DNA of 64,000 bases from Pristionchus mayeri. Lineage: Eukaryota; Nematoda; Chromadorea; Rhabditida; Neodiplogasteridae. Below, one piece after another: positions 1 to 14,799 of this stretch; within the stretch, counting starts at the first letter, position 1; every line of letters begins with the position of its first letter. The position numbers and the translations under genes were made by a program. The stretch is taken from the NCBI GenBank assembly GCA_036245805.1, contig BTRK01000004.1, forward strand, positions 44,356,907-44,420,906. The letters are read 5' to 3'. The notes under the pieces are model-generated. The model made no database searches. It saw only the letters and a program-made list of their open reading frames with translations, and was not told the DNA's origin.

Positions 1-360
1 ATTTGGTGTGACATCTCTAATACGCCTCCTTTTCTCGAATAGAACCTTTGTCGTCTTTGAAAATCTTTCGTCTTGATGCCTCGGAACCATTGAGTCGTGT
101 GCGATTTCTCCTATAGTGCATGTGATCTTCTTGTAGTACATGAAGTCATCCTTAGACTTCGAAATGATCTTCCTTGTAAACAGTGTTCGGTCAAATTGCA
201 GAAGAGGGCGAGGCTGATTGTAAAACCTCCTTGATTTGTTCAGAACTTTCAGACGAGCCATAACTAGTCGATGATCGGTTGTAAAGTTGAATCGACCGAC
301 CACATTCACATCTTGTATTATCGACTTATTGCGGGATATAATGTAGTCAATGTAGTCGAT
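1..360 (-). mobile_element. RTE-type non-LTR retrotransposon fragment (end of endonuclease, start of linker)
   Basis: Read on the minus strand from about 360 down to 1, one open frame runs without stop off the window edge. It contains IDYIISRNKS and then FTTDHRLVMARL. The latter matches the SDHRLV-type motif that closes the apurinic endonuclease domain of RTE-like elements. The lysine/arginine-rich stretch after it resembles the linker before the reverse transcriptase domain. The same two landmarks occur in the better preserved element at 57056-59386 (SSDHRLIMARI). The family is seen from motifs; the clade is inferred. The 5' part of the endonuclease is missing upstream of about 360, so this is a fragment cut by the window edge. 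Confidence 0.75.
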
Positions 361-518
361 ATAATGTAGTTTATGTGTGGCAAAATTAAAATAGCAATTA
401 AATCCCCATGAAAGTTGGTTTGGGAAAACAGTGAAATTAAAACTCACTCAGATGAGAGGTTGACATGATTAAGTTGCGCAGCATGATCGCTCTTCAAAGC
501 CTATTTTTTTCTATTTTT

Positions 519-767
519 TTCCCGCCTATTTTTATCCAAGTGTGAGCGAAGGTGATGATTAGATATGCCAAATTGACGCGTGCCCTCTTCAAATATGGCA
601 GAACTACGCGTGAATTCGTCTCCGCCGAGTTATGTGGACTAACTTTCACTGTAGGCGAGGTGTATGTTGCGAATATTTCCCGCCTGAACACCAAGTATTT
701 CCCGCCTATTTTTATCCAAGTGTGAGCGAAGGTGATGATTAGATATGCCAAATTGACGCGTGCCCTC
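519..767. repeat. Direct repeat, 70 bp, two copies 180 bp apart
   Basis: The segments 519-587 and 699-767 are identical by eye and lie exactly 180 bp apart. Each starts at TTCCCGCCTATTTTTATCC and ends at GACGCGTGCCCTC. The interval 588-698 holds unrelated sequence with another CCCGCCT copy. No coding signal is convincing here; the arginine/glutamate-rich translation on the minus strand comes from the adjacent CT tract. Confidence 0.85.
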
Positions 768-775
768 CTTGACTC

Positions 776-792
776 GCACACTCTCTCGCTCT

Positions 793-844
<52 letters not shown>

Positions 845-867
845 CCTCACCGGATAGAGAGTACACT
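776..867. repeat. CT/GA microsatellite inside a hairpin-family remnant
   Basis: An almost pure CT run spans about 801-838. It is flanked on the left by CACACTCTCTCGCTCTC and on the right by CTCACCGGATAGAGAGTAC. Those flanks match the arms and loop (CACTCTCTCACCGG ... GAGAGTGT) of the short hairpin repeat seen elsewhere in the window. The microsatellite probably expanded from the CT-rich arm of one such hairpin. Confidence 0.7.
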
Positions 868-1426
868 AGTAGATATGCATATATGCCGACTTGGTTACGC
901 TAGTGTTGACGTTATGAAGATAAGCCAGAGGGAAGATTACGTATAACGCACTTTAAAACTTCCGTAATCGCAAAGCGTCATTATTCGCGTTGTGTATGAG
1001 ACTAGGTTCCATCTGTATTGTTATTTCGCATTGCGAGTAGTCACAGTAAATATTATTCGCGTATTTTTGGACATAGTTCCAACTCATTAGGTGTCATGCT
1101 GTCCAGCAGCCAACCTTAATGCTAGTAGCTCCTCATTTTGCCGCACACGTGCCCTATGCATTCCGTGGCGGCGGCCATCCAAACAACCTCTTTGTTTACT
1201 AAAATTTAATAATTGTCTATTATGTGTCTTTCATCATTGATATTCTCGCATTTTGCACTAATCGCTCTTTATTAAATAATAGCTGCCAAGCTCATGCATA
1301 ACAATGCGTATTTATTGTCTCTCCATGTATGGTGGGACTCCAGACTGAATCCGCCCAAATTTAACGCTGATCAAGAAGTGTTAGAAACATGTCCTGAAGA
1401 CAGGTTGTGCCTTTATCTCTACCATA
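868..1426. other. No gene seen
   Basis: This stretch has stops in all frames at short intervals. I see no splice-consistent exon, no tRNA and no clear repeat in it. Confidence 0.5.
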
Positions 1427-1428
1427 TA

Positions 1429-2691
1429 TTAGGTTGGTCATAAAGTTTTGCGCGATTTTGGACCCCAAGTTTGAGTTCGTATATTTTCTTTTGCTCAAAT
1501 AGCCACGTATTGTCATAATGATGTAACATAGGGACGTGTTCGACTTTTAGAAAAATATAGTTGAAATATTCCAAGTATCTCTACTATGCGAGAAATCAAG
1601 ATCTGCGTAACTTTGAATTTTTCAGAAAAAATAAGTTTTTATTTAAAGTTGCTGTACTTCGCAGATAATTTTTTAGATGGAGACTCACAAAGTTTATTAA
1701 AAAGCACTAGGCGTACACTACCTAGTTTCAAAAAGCGAGACCTGCCGAATTCGAAATGGGCTTCGTAGAGGTCAATGAAACACGGGCACTTAGAAAAATA
1801 AGATTTCTATCGAGCAAATCACCTGTTTCGAGGATTGACGCGGGTGACCTCTACCTATGGGCGCTGTAATCACTGCTTACATGGTTCTCTATTATATTAA
1901 TATTTAAGAGCACACTTCCTTTCTCATCTAAAAAGTGATATTTGTATCTCAATTATTTTGCAAAGAAAACGTCAAAAAACCTGACATGGAGGGTCTTCAA
2001 GCACGGCTCACCCTAGAAAAAGTAGCGACCTCCGCAATATTCCTAAATAGAGAGTGATATGGCAAGGGTTGTTCGTTAATTTTAACATGAAAGTACCGCC
2101 CTTCAAACCACATGTCTAGCACAAAAAAAACCTAAAGTGTGTATTTTGATGTTATAAATTTTGCACCTAAAATCCGAAGAACCATGTTCGTGAATGGAGA
2201 GCTCCATTATCTCCCAAAGGAAATTGTGACTTGTACTGGAAAGGTAGTTCACAATCATGAATAATTGAAATCTCATGAATTGCCGGCATAGATATAGTAC
2301 TCCAAAACTTATCTTGATAAGTACCATTAAAACCCACGTTCGGATTACGCGTATTTTTCTAATATGCCCTTTGTGGCTGGTCAGTCTCAACATCACCAGT
2401 ACGATATATTCCCATCATACTTTACAACTATGGTTTAGATTGGGTCTTATCTCCGTTCTAAAAGAAAAGCAAATCCTTTGAAAAGTCAGGTCGTTGATCA
2501 ACCACATCAAGTTTGGTACATCGCCTTATTACTTTCCTTGATCGGACAGATCTACGATAGTGTACTCTAAAGAAATTATAAAAGCCCCTATCTACCACTA
2601 AAAGATCTAAGTTGATTGGACAACAACGAACGATTGTAGATGCCAGAATGCACTTTAGTCAAAATCGCGCAAAACTTTATGACCAACCTGA
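1429..2691. mobile_element. Mariner-like element with long TIRs and no visible transposase
   Basis: The left end AGGTTGGTCATAAAGTTTTG (1431 on) and the right end (2662-2690) are reverse complements over about 29 bp, continuing through GCGCGATTTT. TA dinucleotides flank both ends (1427-1428 and 2692-2693), as expected for mariner/Tc1 insertion. The 1263-bp length fits a full mariner. However, neither strand shows the DEKW, DNARPH or YSPDL motifs found in the mariner at 11791-13023. It is therefore either a heavily decayed copy or a non-autonomous element. Short open frames inside it have no recognisable domain. Confidence 0.75.
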
Positions 2692-2773
2692 TAATACCAA
2701 CAGTTATCTAATTCCTCGCGCGCACACTCTTATCAATCACTGACAAACTGATATATGATGTTTTTAAAATTCT

Positions 2774-2913
2774 AGGGTTTCAATTTCCAGGTCATTCAGG
2801 CTCATTTTCAGGTATGTTTCAGTTACGATATATCGAAGATAAGCTCTTGAGCTATATAGATCACCGGAAACATACCCGAAAATGATCCAACATTACCTGA
2901 AAATTGAAACTCT
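2774..2913. repeat. 140-bp hairpin MITE, family with AGGGTTTCAA ends
   Basis: The left end AGGGTTTCAATTTCCAGGTC pairs imperfectly with the right end, which ends in CTGAAAATTGAAACTCT. The inner parts GGTATGTTTCAG and GAAACATACC also pair. At least three further relatives lie at about 17529-17667, 19574-19716 and 19733-19859. It ends about 100 bp before the candidate trans-splice site of the gene at 3017. Confidence 0.7.
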
Positions 2914-3016
2914 ATTTGATTCCATTAAATCACGCGGTCTTGCGTTTTCAAACGATATGTTATAATAATTCATATGTTTATTTGTATTTAACGAACACAA
3001 TATTTCAGATCATCGA

Positions 3017-4372
3017 ATGCCATCCAGTCGGATCTTTTCAGGACTTGTCAGAAGTACCAATACTCTGGGACTTCTCTCTGTCGGATTCGCCTCAGCAACT
3101 GCTGGCCTTTTCACTTTCGACAAACTGCGCATGCAATACGGTGTCGAACGAGGAAGGTAAGATGTGTGCACATATGTGAGTGTTATGGGTGGAATACCAA
3201 AATACCAGGGGCTCTAAATTGAACGCACTCTATACGTCAGTCTAGGGGTCAGAAATTGTGAAGAATGGATAGACCATGTCCTCGCTTATCGAAGTATAAT
3301 TATGATCACAGCAACTGCATTACCTACTACAACTTCGATCATCAGACGCGAAAGGAGTGCAAAAGATGGACCGCCGACATCGAGCTGGAATCTGATGAGC
3401 GCGATCCAGACAATGTAATATTTCCAACTTTTATTTTTAATTATTTGTAATGTTAATTTAGGAAGGATACGCTCATTTCACCATGAATCGACTTGACATC
3501 ACGCATAGAAATCTGCTGCATATTCCCGTAGCCGATTTAGGGGCTTCAGTCTTTGTGGATCTGCCGTATTCGTTAACATTCGAGCAGGATAAGGTGAGAG
3601 TTGGCTAATTTTAATCAAAACTAGGGATACTTTGGTATTCGAAATGACTTGAGAAAACTGTGTAATGCTGAAGCGAATTGTACATATGGATTCACAAAGG
3701 ATTTCTAGCAGTTTACGGTTAATTTGTATTTAGGAAAAAATAGCAGTAAAATAGCAAAAAAAGTATTTGTATCTATTGCCGGTTGGAGAATGGCTTGCGG
3801 AGCGCGGTGTTGAAACTGATCGTTCTGAGAGAGGGGTAAGACATATGAACTAGGTCAGATGACATCATGTGGAGGATAGCATAACTTTTCATAGTAGTGC
3901 CCAACACTCTTTGGGAGTTCTCTGGAAATAATATAGGGCTATTTTTGGTTTCAATTCAGCGGTGATCGTCTGACAGTTCTTGCGACATGTAGAGGTCGTC
4001 TTTTACGACTGTAAATTTACCTAACTTCTGCATATTTATTTCTCCCATATCTCTCTAAATGTCTCGTTTTCGTTCCAGGTTCGGAGAGGTCTCATCGAGT
4101 ATATGCTCGGAAAAATGAACGATGGAGTGACGAAGCATGCACAGATGGGGTACAGTGATATTTTTTGCATAGGTATTTGTGTGTATCTAAAAAAATTCAA
4201 CTCATATTGACTACGCTGACATATTGTTTCCGTTTTATGTAGATTGGGTAGCAAATATGGGAATTTGTGGACTTTCCTAATTCAGCGACATACCACGCCC
4301 CCCCCCCCCCCCCCTATAGAACAGGGTAGGTCCGCTGATAATGATCTTAGAGTGAATGAAGCCAGTCCCTAA
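3017..4372 (+). CDS. Unknown six-exon gene, 234 aa predicted
   Basis: I do not recognise this protein. Proposed exons are 3017-3156, 3264-3414, 3462-3593, 3755-3835, 4079-4149 and 4243-4372. They total 705 nt, with all phases matching and a single terminal TAA, which is unlikely by chance. The ATG at 3017 lies 9 nt after a strong acceptor (TATTTCAG), as expected for spliced-leader trans-splicing. The N-terminus has one hydrophobic stretch (LGLLSVGFASATAGLFTF), perhaps a membrane anchor or signal. Next come a Cys/Tyr-rich segment (YNYDHSNCITYYNF), a middle part with LLHIPVADLGASVFVDLP, and a basic C-terminal part. The last exon crosses a 17-C homopolymer, giving a short polyproline tract, so the frame after it depends on the exact C count. 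The exon 2 acceptor (TTGTGAAG) is weak; translation could instead begin at the ATG at 3265. Confidence 0.5.
4298..4314. repeat. Homopolymer C17
   Basis: Seventeen consecutive C bases lie inside the last proposed exon of the gene at 3017-4372. Homopolymers this long are prone to both slippage and sequencing error. The downstream reading frame is therefore provisional. Confidence 0.9.
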
Positions 4373-4744
4373 TAGTTTAGCCTGCGCCTAGACCTAACAA
4401 GGGATGGGCATAACCTTAGTAAGAGATTGCGATATGAGTTATATACCATTTTAAAGAGCATGAAAAGTTATCCTGATTCGGTTGTTAAAATCCTGCTAAT
4501 ATAACTCGTGGCCGGTGTTATGACGTCAGTTGTAATTTTCTTCCTTAACACACAATCGAGCGCTCACGTTACCGTCATCATCCAATGCATGCTCTCTCGC
4601 CTACATGGCCGCGTAGTGTAGTGGATAAGGTCATAGGCTAGGTAAGCTAGGTAATATGCCCATCCCTTGTATGCACATTTTGATACTCCATGCGCAAAAT
4701 CTGCCTGTTCTTCAAAATATATATTTTAAAAATAGGAGTGTGTA

Positions 4745-5627
4745 CAGGGTGGCTGATAAATATTGCGCCACTTTTCTTGTTTCTCAATCTCCATTCCCTG
4801 TAGGCACCATTGCATCAAATTTGGTAACTATGTTGGTAAGGGACAAAAGTTATTAGCCTATAAATATTATCTGGATTGTTCAAGTATTTCAAGAGTTATC
4901 ACTTCTGAAATATTTTGTTTTGGAATTGGGATTTTTCTGGGACGGAATTATGAACGGCGCTCTATAAAAAATAATAATATTTCGAAGCCGCATTTTTCGA
5001 ACACATTAGCTATTGGAATTGTTCTATTTTATGCATGATACTCCATCATTCTTTATTGTGAAAATGCATTCCATTTGCTTGGGCATATTGATTCGGAACA
5101 AGAATAAGTTGCGAAATGCTACGAAGCGCCGCTTTTAGCGAAATTTTGAGGTGCCTACTTCTACCATTAATTCAACGTTTACATTTCATAACTCGACTCT
5201 GTTAATAGCTATGCAACATTATACGGCGGTATCAACATTCAGAATATGAAATTCCGAAAAGTGAGTTTTTTTGCATATGCGTGACTGAAAGTCATCAAAT
5301 TTATCTCTCTCTGTTTTCAGAGATCCTATATCGCATTTGACAAGATTATCACTTAGAGGAAGGGGTACTCTTCATATTCACCTCGGCTGCAATTTCGATG
5401 GACATTGAGATCATTTTATATATCGAAAAATGTGAACGGTGCATTGAGTAAAAATGTAGACTACTTTTTGCCTCCATGCTAAGATGCCAGTCGATACCAT
5501 GAAGCCTGCGTCTAGTAATTGTTTTGCACGGTACTGATATATATTTAAACGCAATATGATAATTATCCGTTTATTTGTTTGCGAGATATTATTCAAAAGG
5601 TGGACGCAATATTTATCAGCCACCCTG
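4745..5627. mobile_element. Non-autonomous Tc1/mariner-type element, CAGGGTGGCTGATAAA ends
   Basis: The left end CAGGGTGGCTGATAAATATT matches the reverse complement of the right end AATATTTATCAGCCACCCTG. TA is present on both sides (4743-4744, 5628-5629). No transposase is visible. A second copy lies at 59661-60719 in the same orientation. It carries about 150 bp more after the shared TTTTGGAATTGG, so one copy has an internal indel. Confidence 0.85.
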
Positions 5628-5635
5628 TATATTTC

Positions 5636-5918
5636 CCACTTTAAAAAAGTTTTCTGGGTAGGCACCGTGCATATCTCCAACCTCAGAAAGTTTGGCGAGC
5701 AGGAAAAATCTTTGTAAGAATAATGGATGTTTGAAAAAGTGTTTTTCGATTGCGTCATCACTGCAAAATCAGTGATGAAGCAATTGATGGCCCAGTATCC
5801 GCATTGTATTCCTCGATGGATTTGGTATATAGTTTCACACAATTTAACTTGATCGGCCAACAGTAACAAAAGTTATATCAAAAAATAAAAATCGTCTACT
5901 CACTTTCTGGCGCGACTG
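5636..5918. mobile_element. Decayed arm of the CAGTCGCGCC foldback element
   Basis: The stretch from TTCTGGGTAGGC to GGCGCGACTG is a diverged copy of the right arm of the foldback element at 45828-46771. Shared landmarks are CATATCTCCAA, GGCGAACAGGAAAAA-like sequence, TAAGAATAATG, GATTGCGTCATCACT and the terminal GGCGCGACTG followed by TA. The other arm is not visible; the neighbouring element at 4745-5627 may have disrupted it. Confidence 0.65.
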
Positions 5919-5929
5919 TACATTAAACA

Positions 5930-6538
5930 TAGAAGGTCGCTGAGCGATATGCAAATACGCTCAAAATTGTATGTTTATGCGCGGCAATTAACCGCTGCAA
6001 TTAACCGCTTGGGAGGATTACGATGGTTCCTCCTGCCATAAGTATGACATGTATTCTAACTTGTAAAGTATCTACAATAGGAAGAAATTGCTCGATTATC
6101 ATTTTTTAATGTATTCCAGTAGAACATTCAAATGTTCAAGTGAAACCGAAATCCACTTAAATAAAAAAAATGTTCAACTAAGTATTATTGGACAGTAATT
6201 ACAATTATTTTTTTGGTATATTCAGTGTGTATTTGTTTCAAACCGCCTCGTTTTATCATGTCGATAATCATTTTACAAATAAATCGATAATCGATAATCA
6301 ATAATCATATGATTACAGTATTTTGCAGATGACAGAATGATGCAGCATCCTCCTTCTTATCCATTCTAACATCTTTCTCATAAGGCGAATGACTACTCTA
6401 CAACACCATTTAGCCACGAAAATAGTTTATTGTTGTAGATGCGAACAAGTGCATACGAGACAATAACATATTACTTGGGTTCATAGTGAATGATCATTTG
6501 CATATTGTGGGAAAAATCGATAATCACCCATTAGTAGA
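5930..6538. other. AT-rich intergenic DNA downstream of cdc-42
   Basis: No exon is supported. A short run of ATCGATAATCGATAATCAAT-like repeats lies near 6283-6309. The interval lies 3' of the cdc-42 stop and may contain its 3' UTR; I cannot place a polyadenylation site. Confidence 0.4.
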
Positions 6539-10328
<3,790 letters not shown>

Positions 10329-11730
10329 TTCTACCCTGAATTTACATTGCGCGTCATACCTATTTTCATCACGTATTATTACAACAAGAATATCATTCGT
10401 CGTCTTGATCATACAATATATTGGAAGGATAACTAAAATAGTGATAAGACTGTGATCAGGTTTTCTATTGTAATAAATTCATGATTTTATACTGCATTTT
10501 TTGGGGAAGAAAGCGAGAGAGAGCACGCTGAAGCCATCTATTTTCCAAACCTGATCAATATCGGTCTTTCAAAACGGTCATGTGAGTAGATAACGAATGT
10601 AGGAAAATGATGTGAACGAACCAGGAGCGATAACTTAGCTTAGATATTCTAAGCCAAGTTGTAATATTGCACTTATTATCTTTCCCCGGATTTCAGAACA
10701 TGGTGATGGAGATGCGTTCCTTTAGGGGCGAACCTTTAGCGAGCAGTGCATTTATCAACTTAGCCATGTACATTTATCTCCCCTGCACTAATAGATAAGG
10801 ACATACTATTGGTAGAGTAATTCAGAATCCGTTCAAATTATTGCACAACGAAAAATGGTGCTTACATGTTACAGGGCGTGACTAAAGTCTAAAATGCCAT
10901 TCCAATCTCGAAAGATGGACTAGGAACACAATACAGAGCGAATTAGTAGCAAAAGTGTGATGCAAACACGAATCGAATCGAATTGAAACGTGACTAACAA
11001 AAAAGAGCGAGAAAAGGAGTACGCCAATGTGAACTTTCGCATGTGCACACCTTCACCGATAAGGAAAAGGAGCACGCATATATCAGACAAACGCGAGAAA
11101 ATTGTGCTCACTTTGCTTCATGCAATAAATATAAAGCGTTTGTTCGAAGAGTTCTCTCGTGGTCTCGCTCTATCCAATCCGCACACTTTCTCATCGGTAA
11201 ACGAGATAGCATACAAATCGAAGAGAGTCAGACCATTACTCATCTGTTGAAGGAATCGCCTAGCATTTTATGAAAGTAGAAATGTACAAGTAACTGTGTC
11301 AAATCGATGAAACGTGACTGGCTAAAAAAGAGGGAGAAGAGGGTGAGAGCAGGAAATCATGACAATAGAGACGAAGAAGAGCAGATAAGAACATCGTGTG
11401 AGTAAGGCTATGGATCATTCCTTCCCTCGATGGGTAGAGAAGGTGCAATGGGCATTTACCAAGTAGCATGCATACAAACACTAGAATAGATGGTAAGAAT
11501 CTCTATTTGAAGCTTCTGAAGATGTCAAAACCAATGACATGATGACAAAAGAGCGAAGAAGAGCAGCCAAGAGCGTGTGAGTAAGGCTATCTATCTCACG
11601 TTTTCTTACCAGCCAGAGAAGCTAGAGTGCGTATTTATAAATAATGTCTCAATACTTTCTGAGTTGTGAACTTATCATTGTCGAGTACTACTAGAGTAGC
11701 ATTAGAGGTTGAGAAACGGTGCAACACTTT

Positions 11731-11788
11731 CTTCATTGTATGCACTCTCTTGACCGGTCGATTGGCGAGAGAGTGTATAAAATGAAGA
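11731..11788. repeat. Hairpin, family 1
   Basis: CTTCATTGTATGCACTCTCT pairs with AGAGAGTGTATAAAATGAAG around TGACCGGTCGATTGGCG. The mariner at 11791 is inserted at the TA immediately after this hairpin. Confidence 0.85.
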
Positions 11789-11790
11789 TA

Positions 11791-13023
11791 TTGGGGTGTC
11801 CGGAAAGTTCGTATAATGCTTCGGAAAAAAGTCAGTTCGCGATCAAATGCAGTGATTGCGCAATCTGTTTGTCAACAATGTATTGCATCATTCTGACGTT
11901 GAGTAGTGAGAGGATTTAATCAGTCTCCTAGTTGCTACATTGATTCTTGTGATGGACTCCCATCTCTACCTCCGAGCAGTTTACTTCATTACTACCGTCT
12001 TGGCCGATCCGTGAAGGAGGCCCACTCTGCCCTGGCCCAGTCGGAAGGAGCTAACGCCCCCTCCATACCCTTCTGCTATAAGTGGTTCTCCCAGAAAGGG
12101 GAGTTTGGTCTCGATGATCAACCCCGCTCTGGACGCCCTCCCCCTCGATCGGCCTCTCATTCTCCGCACACTGAAGCGCAAGCCCATGGCCAGTGTGCGT
12201 GAGTTGAAGAAGGATATTGGTACTCGCAGATCAACGGTGTCCGATATCCTCCATCGATCTGGGAAAAAGCCAAAACTCCCACAAGTGATTCCCCATGACC
12301 TCTCCCCCGTACAGCTGAAAAATCGTGTTCAAGTCTGTCGGGAATTACTCCATCGTAGATCCAATCTTCGATGGGTCAATTCCATCATCGCTACAGATGA
12401 GAAGTGGATCACGTACGATAACCCTGTGAGGAGACTGCAATGGGTGGATGCAGATGAGAAGCCCACGCCCGTCCCGAAGAAGGAAGAGCACGGAAAGAAG
12501 GAACTCCTCTGCTTCTTCTTCGCAGTGCTCGGTCCCATCTACTGGGAGATCCTCGCCCCTGGCACCAGCATCAATGCCGACCTCTTCTCTGAACAACTGG
12601 AAGATGTCGCGATCAGAGTCCGTCCCAGACTCCTGAACCAGGGCAAAATTCTTCTTCTGATGGACAATGCTCGCCCACATCGAGCGAAGATGACCCAGAA
12701 GAAAATGGACGAGCTGAAGATCGAGAGGATTCCAAATCCACCGTATTCCCCGGATCTCTCCCCATGCGACTACCACTGCTTCCGCTCTCTCTCTGACTTC
12801 TGCAAAGGAAAGAAGTTCAAGAATCGAGATGAAGTTGTGAGGGCTTTCGTGAACTGGGCGGTTTCGAAGAAACCCGCATTCTGGAAGAGAGGAATCGAGA
12901 CCCTGCCCAATCGCTGGAGGGAGGTAGTGAGAAAGAAGGGGGCATACATTGGTCACTGAGAATTGTAAAGCATTGAATAAAAAATAAAAACAAAAAATTA
13001 TACGAACTTTCCGGACACCCCAA
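11791..13023 (+). mobile_element. Mariner transposon, nearly full length
   Basis: The terminal inverted repeats TTGGGGTGTCCGGAAAGTTC and its reverse complement are flanked by TA at 11789-11790 and 13024-13025. The 1233-bp element encloses a frameshifted transposase (11952-12959). The matching site in the other duplication arm, near 30680-30830, has continuous flank and no insertion. The insertion therefore postdates the duplication. Confidence 0.93.
11952..12959 (+). pseudogene. Mariner transposase (DD34D) with two frameshifts
   Basis: Mariner transposases cut and paste the element through a helix-turn-helix domain and a DDD catalytic domain. The start ATGGACTCCCATC at 11952 is followed by a shift near 11980. 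The HTH region then reads LLHYYRLGRSVKEAHSALAQ up to SGRPPP. A second shift in the CCCTCCCCCT run near 12135-12145 moves to the frame that stays open to the TGA at 12957-12959. This part contains TDEKW (first Asp), DNARPH (second Asp) and YSPDLSPCDYH (third Asp). There are 34 residues between the second and third Asp, so the catalytic triad is intact. As it stands no full-length protein is made. The second shift sits in a homopolymer and could be a sequence error. Confidence 0.9.
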
Positions 13024-13850
13024 TAGAATGGTAGTTTTTATCGAACTCTGGCGAGTAGGCGCAAGAGATGCTGACCATTGTGCAAGAGTGTAGCGTTCGC
13101 ATTTCGGTTCTACGTCTCGTCATTTCAAATACTCATTCAAACCTCGACTGAAAGAGAGCGTGCGAGAAAAGAGACGGCGACCCGGATTTCCTACTACTAG
13201 AGAAGCAAGGTATCATGTGGACTAAATCAGCCGTATCCGCTCGTACGTCAGTCGGCCACGTAAACAACCCATATTTGCTGATGATAGAGATGGCAAGCAT
13301 AATCTTTGCGATATTGATTTCATAACACGATGGACAGTGATAATATTCGCACTTTCTCATAAATATGATGTGTAAGGGAGAACACAAAACGAAGGCACAC
13401 TCTGGCCGCGAACCTATGCCCACTCTGGAATAGCGAAAACTGTTGATAAATCACTGAAGCTCGCGATCGCTACCTCTCTTTCTCTGTCCGATTGATAAGG
13501 CGCTTCCACGTGTAGCGACTTCACCGGAATTCCAGGTCATATAGCGGGAAAAATATTAAAGGAGGACTGACAACAAATCCAGCGAGTCCAAAGCATCAAT
13601 GGAGTTGTGAGACGGTTTACATATCTCTGCTAGAAACCGAGCTATGGTTGTTTTTAGGCATGCAAAGTTGACCCTGCCACACGGGCAACGAGTGCCAAAT
13701 CATTCGGCATTGCCCGCGTCGACTAGAGCTGTTTTGCTGTCAATCCTGCTTTAAGGATCAACGCATGTTTTTGCAGAGGTGTGTCCTCCACAGTTAAATC
13801 GCGTATACAATTGACATTGATAAAGGAGAACTGAATTTATTTCAATATGC
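13024..13850. other. Intergenic DNA of the left arm
   Basis: This matches parts of 30240-30680 in inverse orientation, for example TTGCTTCTCTAGTAGTA and GATAAGGCGCTTCCACGT. No exon is convincing on either strand. The similarity has no coding pattern and seems to be shared duplicated non-coding DNA. Confidence 0.45.
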
Positions 13851-13908
13851 AATTGCTACCATTAATTACAACTCTCAGAAATACAATAATCTGGAAAGTA
13901 TTGTGTAA

Positions 13909-14798
13909 CTACTTTCGTTGTATTGCCCTAATGCGAATGATCTTCTGCCATTTTCTTGAGGGCGTCTCTTCGATTTTCGTTGCTACGACCCTTCCACTTT
14001 CATTGAGCATGTCGGTCAGAACATTGATCGTGATGTACGACCACCTCATGAAATGCTCGCCTAAAGTTCATTTAATTCAAAAAAAATAAAAAAAATAAAT
14101 GTAAGTAAATAATATTGAAATGCATTATAACTCAAATAATCGATATAAACCCCAGCTATCGCTCTCTTCACCGCTGCGAATTCGTCGTTTTCGAGCTCGT
14201 CAACCATGATAGGCACGTTAACATCATATCGTACAACATGCGACGAGCGAGCTAACATTCGCGAGATGTTATTCGAGAGATTTTGCGTTTCCTTGACTGG
14301 TCTATCGAGAGACTTGTCCTAAAATGAGTGATCATGTTTTGTGTGCTAGAAATTTGGAATGAAAATGCTTTTTTTTAACGTTTCTTGAACTTTACTTTTA
14401 AAAACCTCACATATTGTCTCAGCACGTTTCCAGTCTGTGTGCATGGAAATTCCGTCTCACTTCGATTCCATCCTCCAACGCAAAAATAATCTTGAAATAT
14501 TTCCTCTATGCAGATGCTCAGGTTTGGCCCAGCATCGGTTGAATCCCAAATGAAAGCATTCAGCAAGGGCCGATTTGTGCGTTTACTGAAATGATTCTTG
14601 ACAATGCTGTTCCATCTTGGTGAAATCTGCAAAATTTAGTTGTACTAAAGTTCAAATCGGTAAAATCGGAAATAATTCGACCGAATTAATTCGACCTGCC
14701 ATTTTCATGCACGTATTATACTATGGGCATATTTTGACGAGCATTTGAATAACATCCGAGTTTAGGTTGAGCAGATTTAGATCGGGTGAGGAACTCAT
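13909..14798 (-). pseudogene. F-box-like gene, left duplicate, broken
   Basis: The ATG at 14798 follows a TTTCAG acceptor by 4 nt. Exon 1 encodes MSSSPDLNLLNLNSDVIQ, resembling the start of a nematode F-box, but runs into TAG at 14721-14723, where the other copy stays open. The next exon, about 14410-14627, starts ISPRWNSIVKNHFSKRTNRP, as in the second half of F-boxes. It is open through to its donor. A third exon (about 14140-14315) has DVNVPIMVDELEND. The last exon retains only EHFMRWSYITINVLTDMLNE to the stop at 13909. It lacks about 150 nt present in the right copy (SPSEELLLNLLKDC onward). The F-box assignment is inferred from a short pattern. F-box proteins usually recruit substrates to SCF ubiquitin ligases. 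Confidence 0.55.
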
Positions 14799-14799
14799 T

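Noticed and set aside
494..866. Arg/Glu-rich frames on the minus strand
   Set aside because: Products of the CT microsatellite and the 70-bp repeat.
12345..12956. 203-codon minus-strand frame
   Set aside because: Antisense shadow of the mariner transposase.
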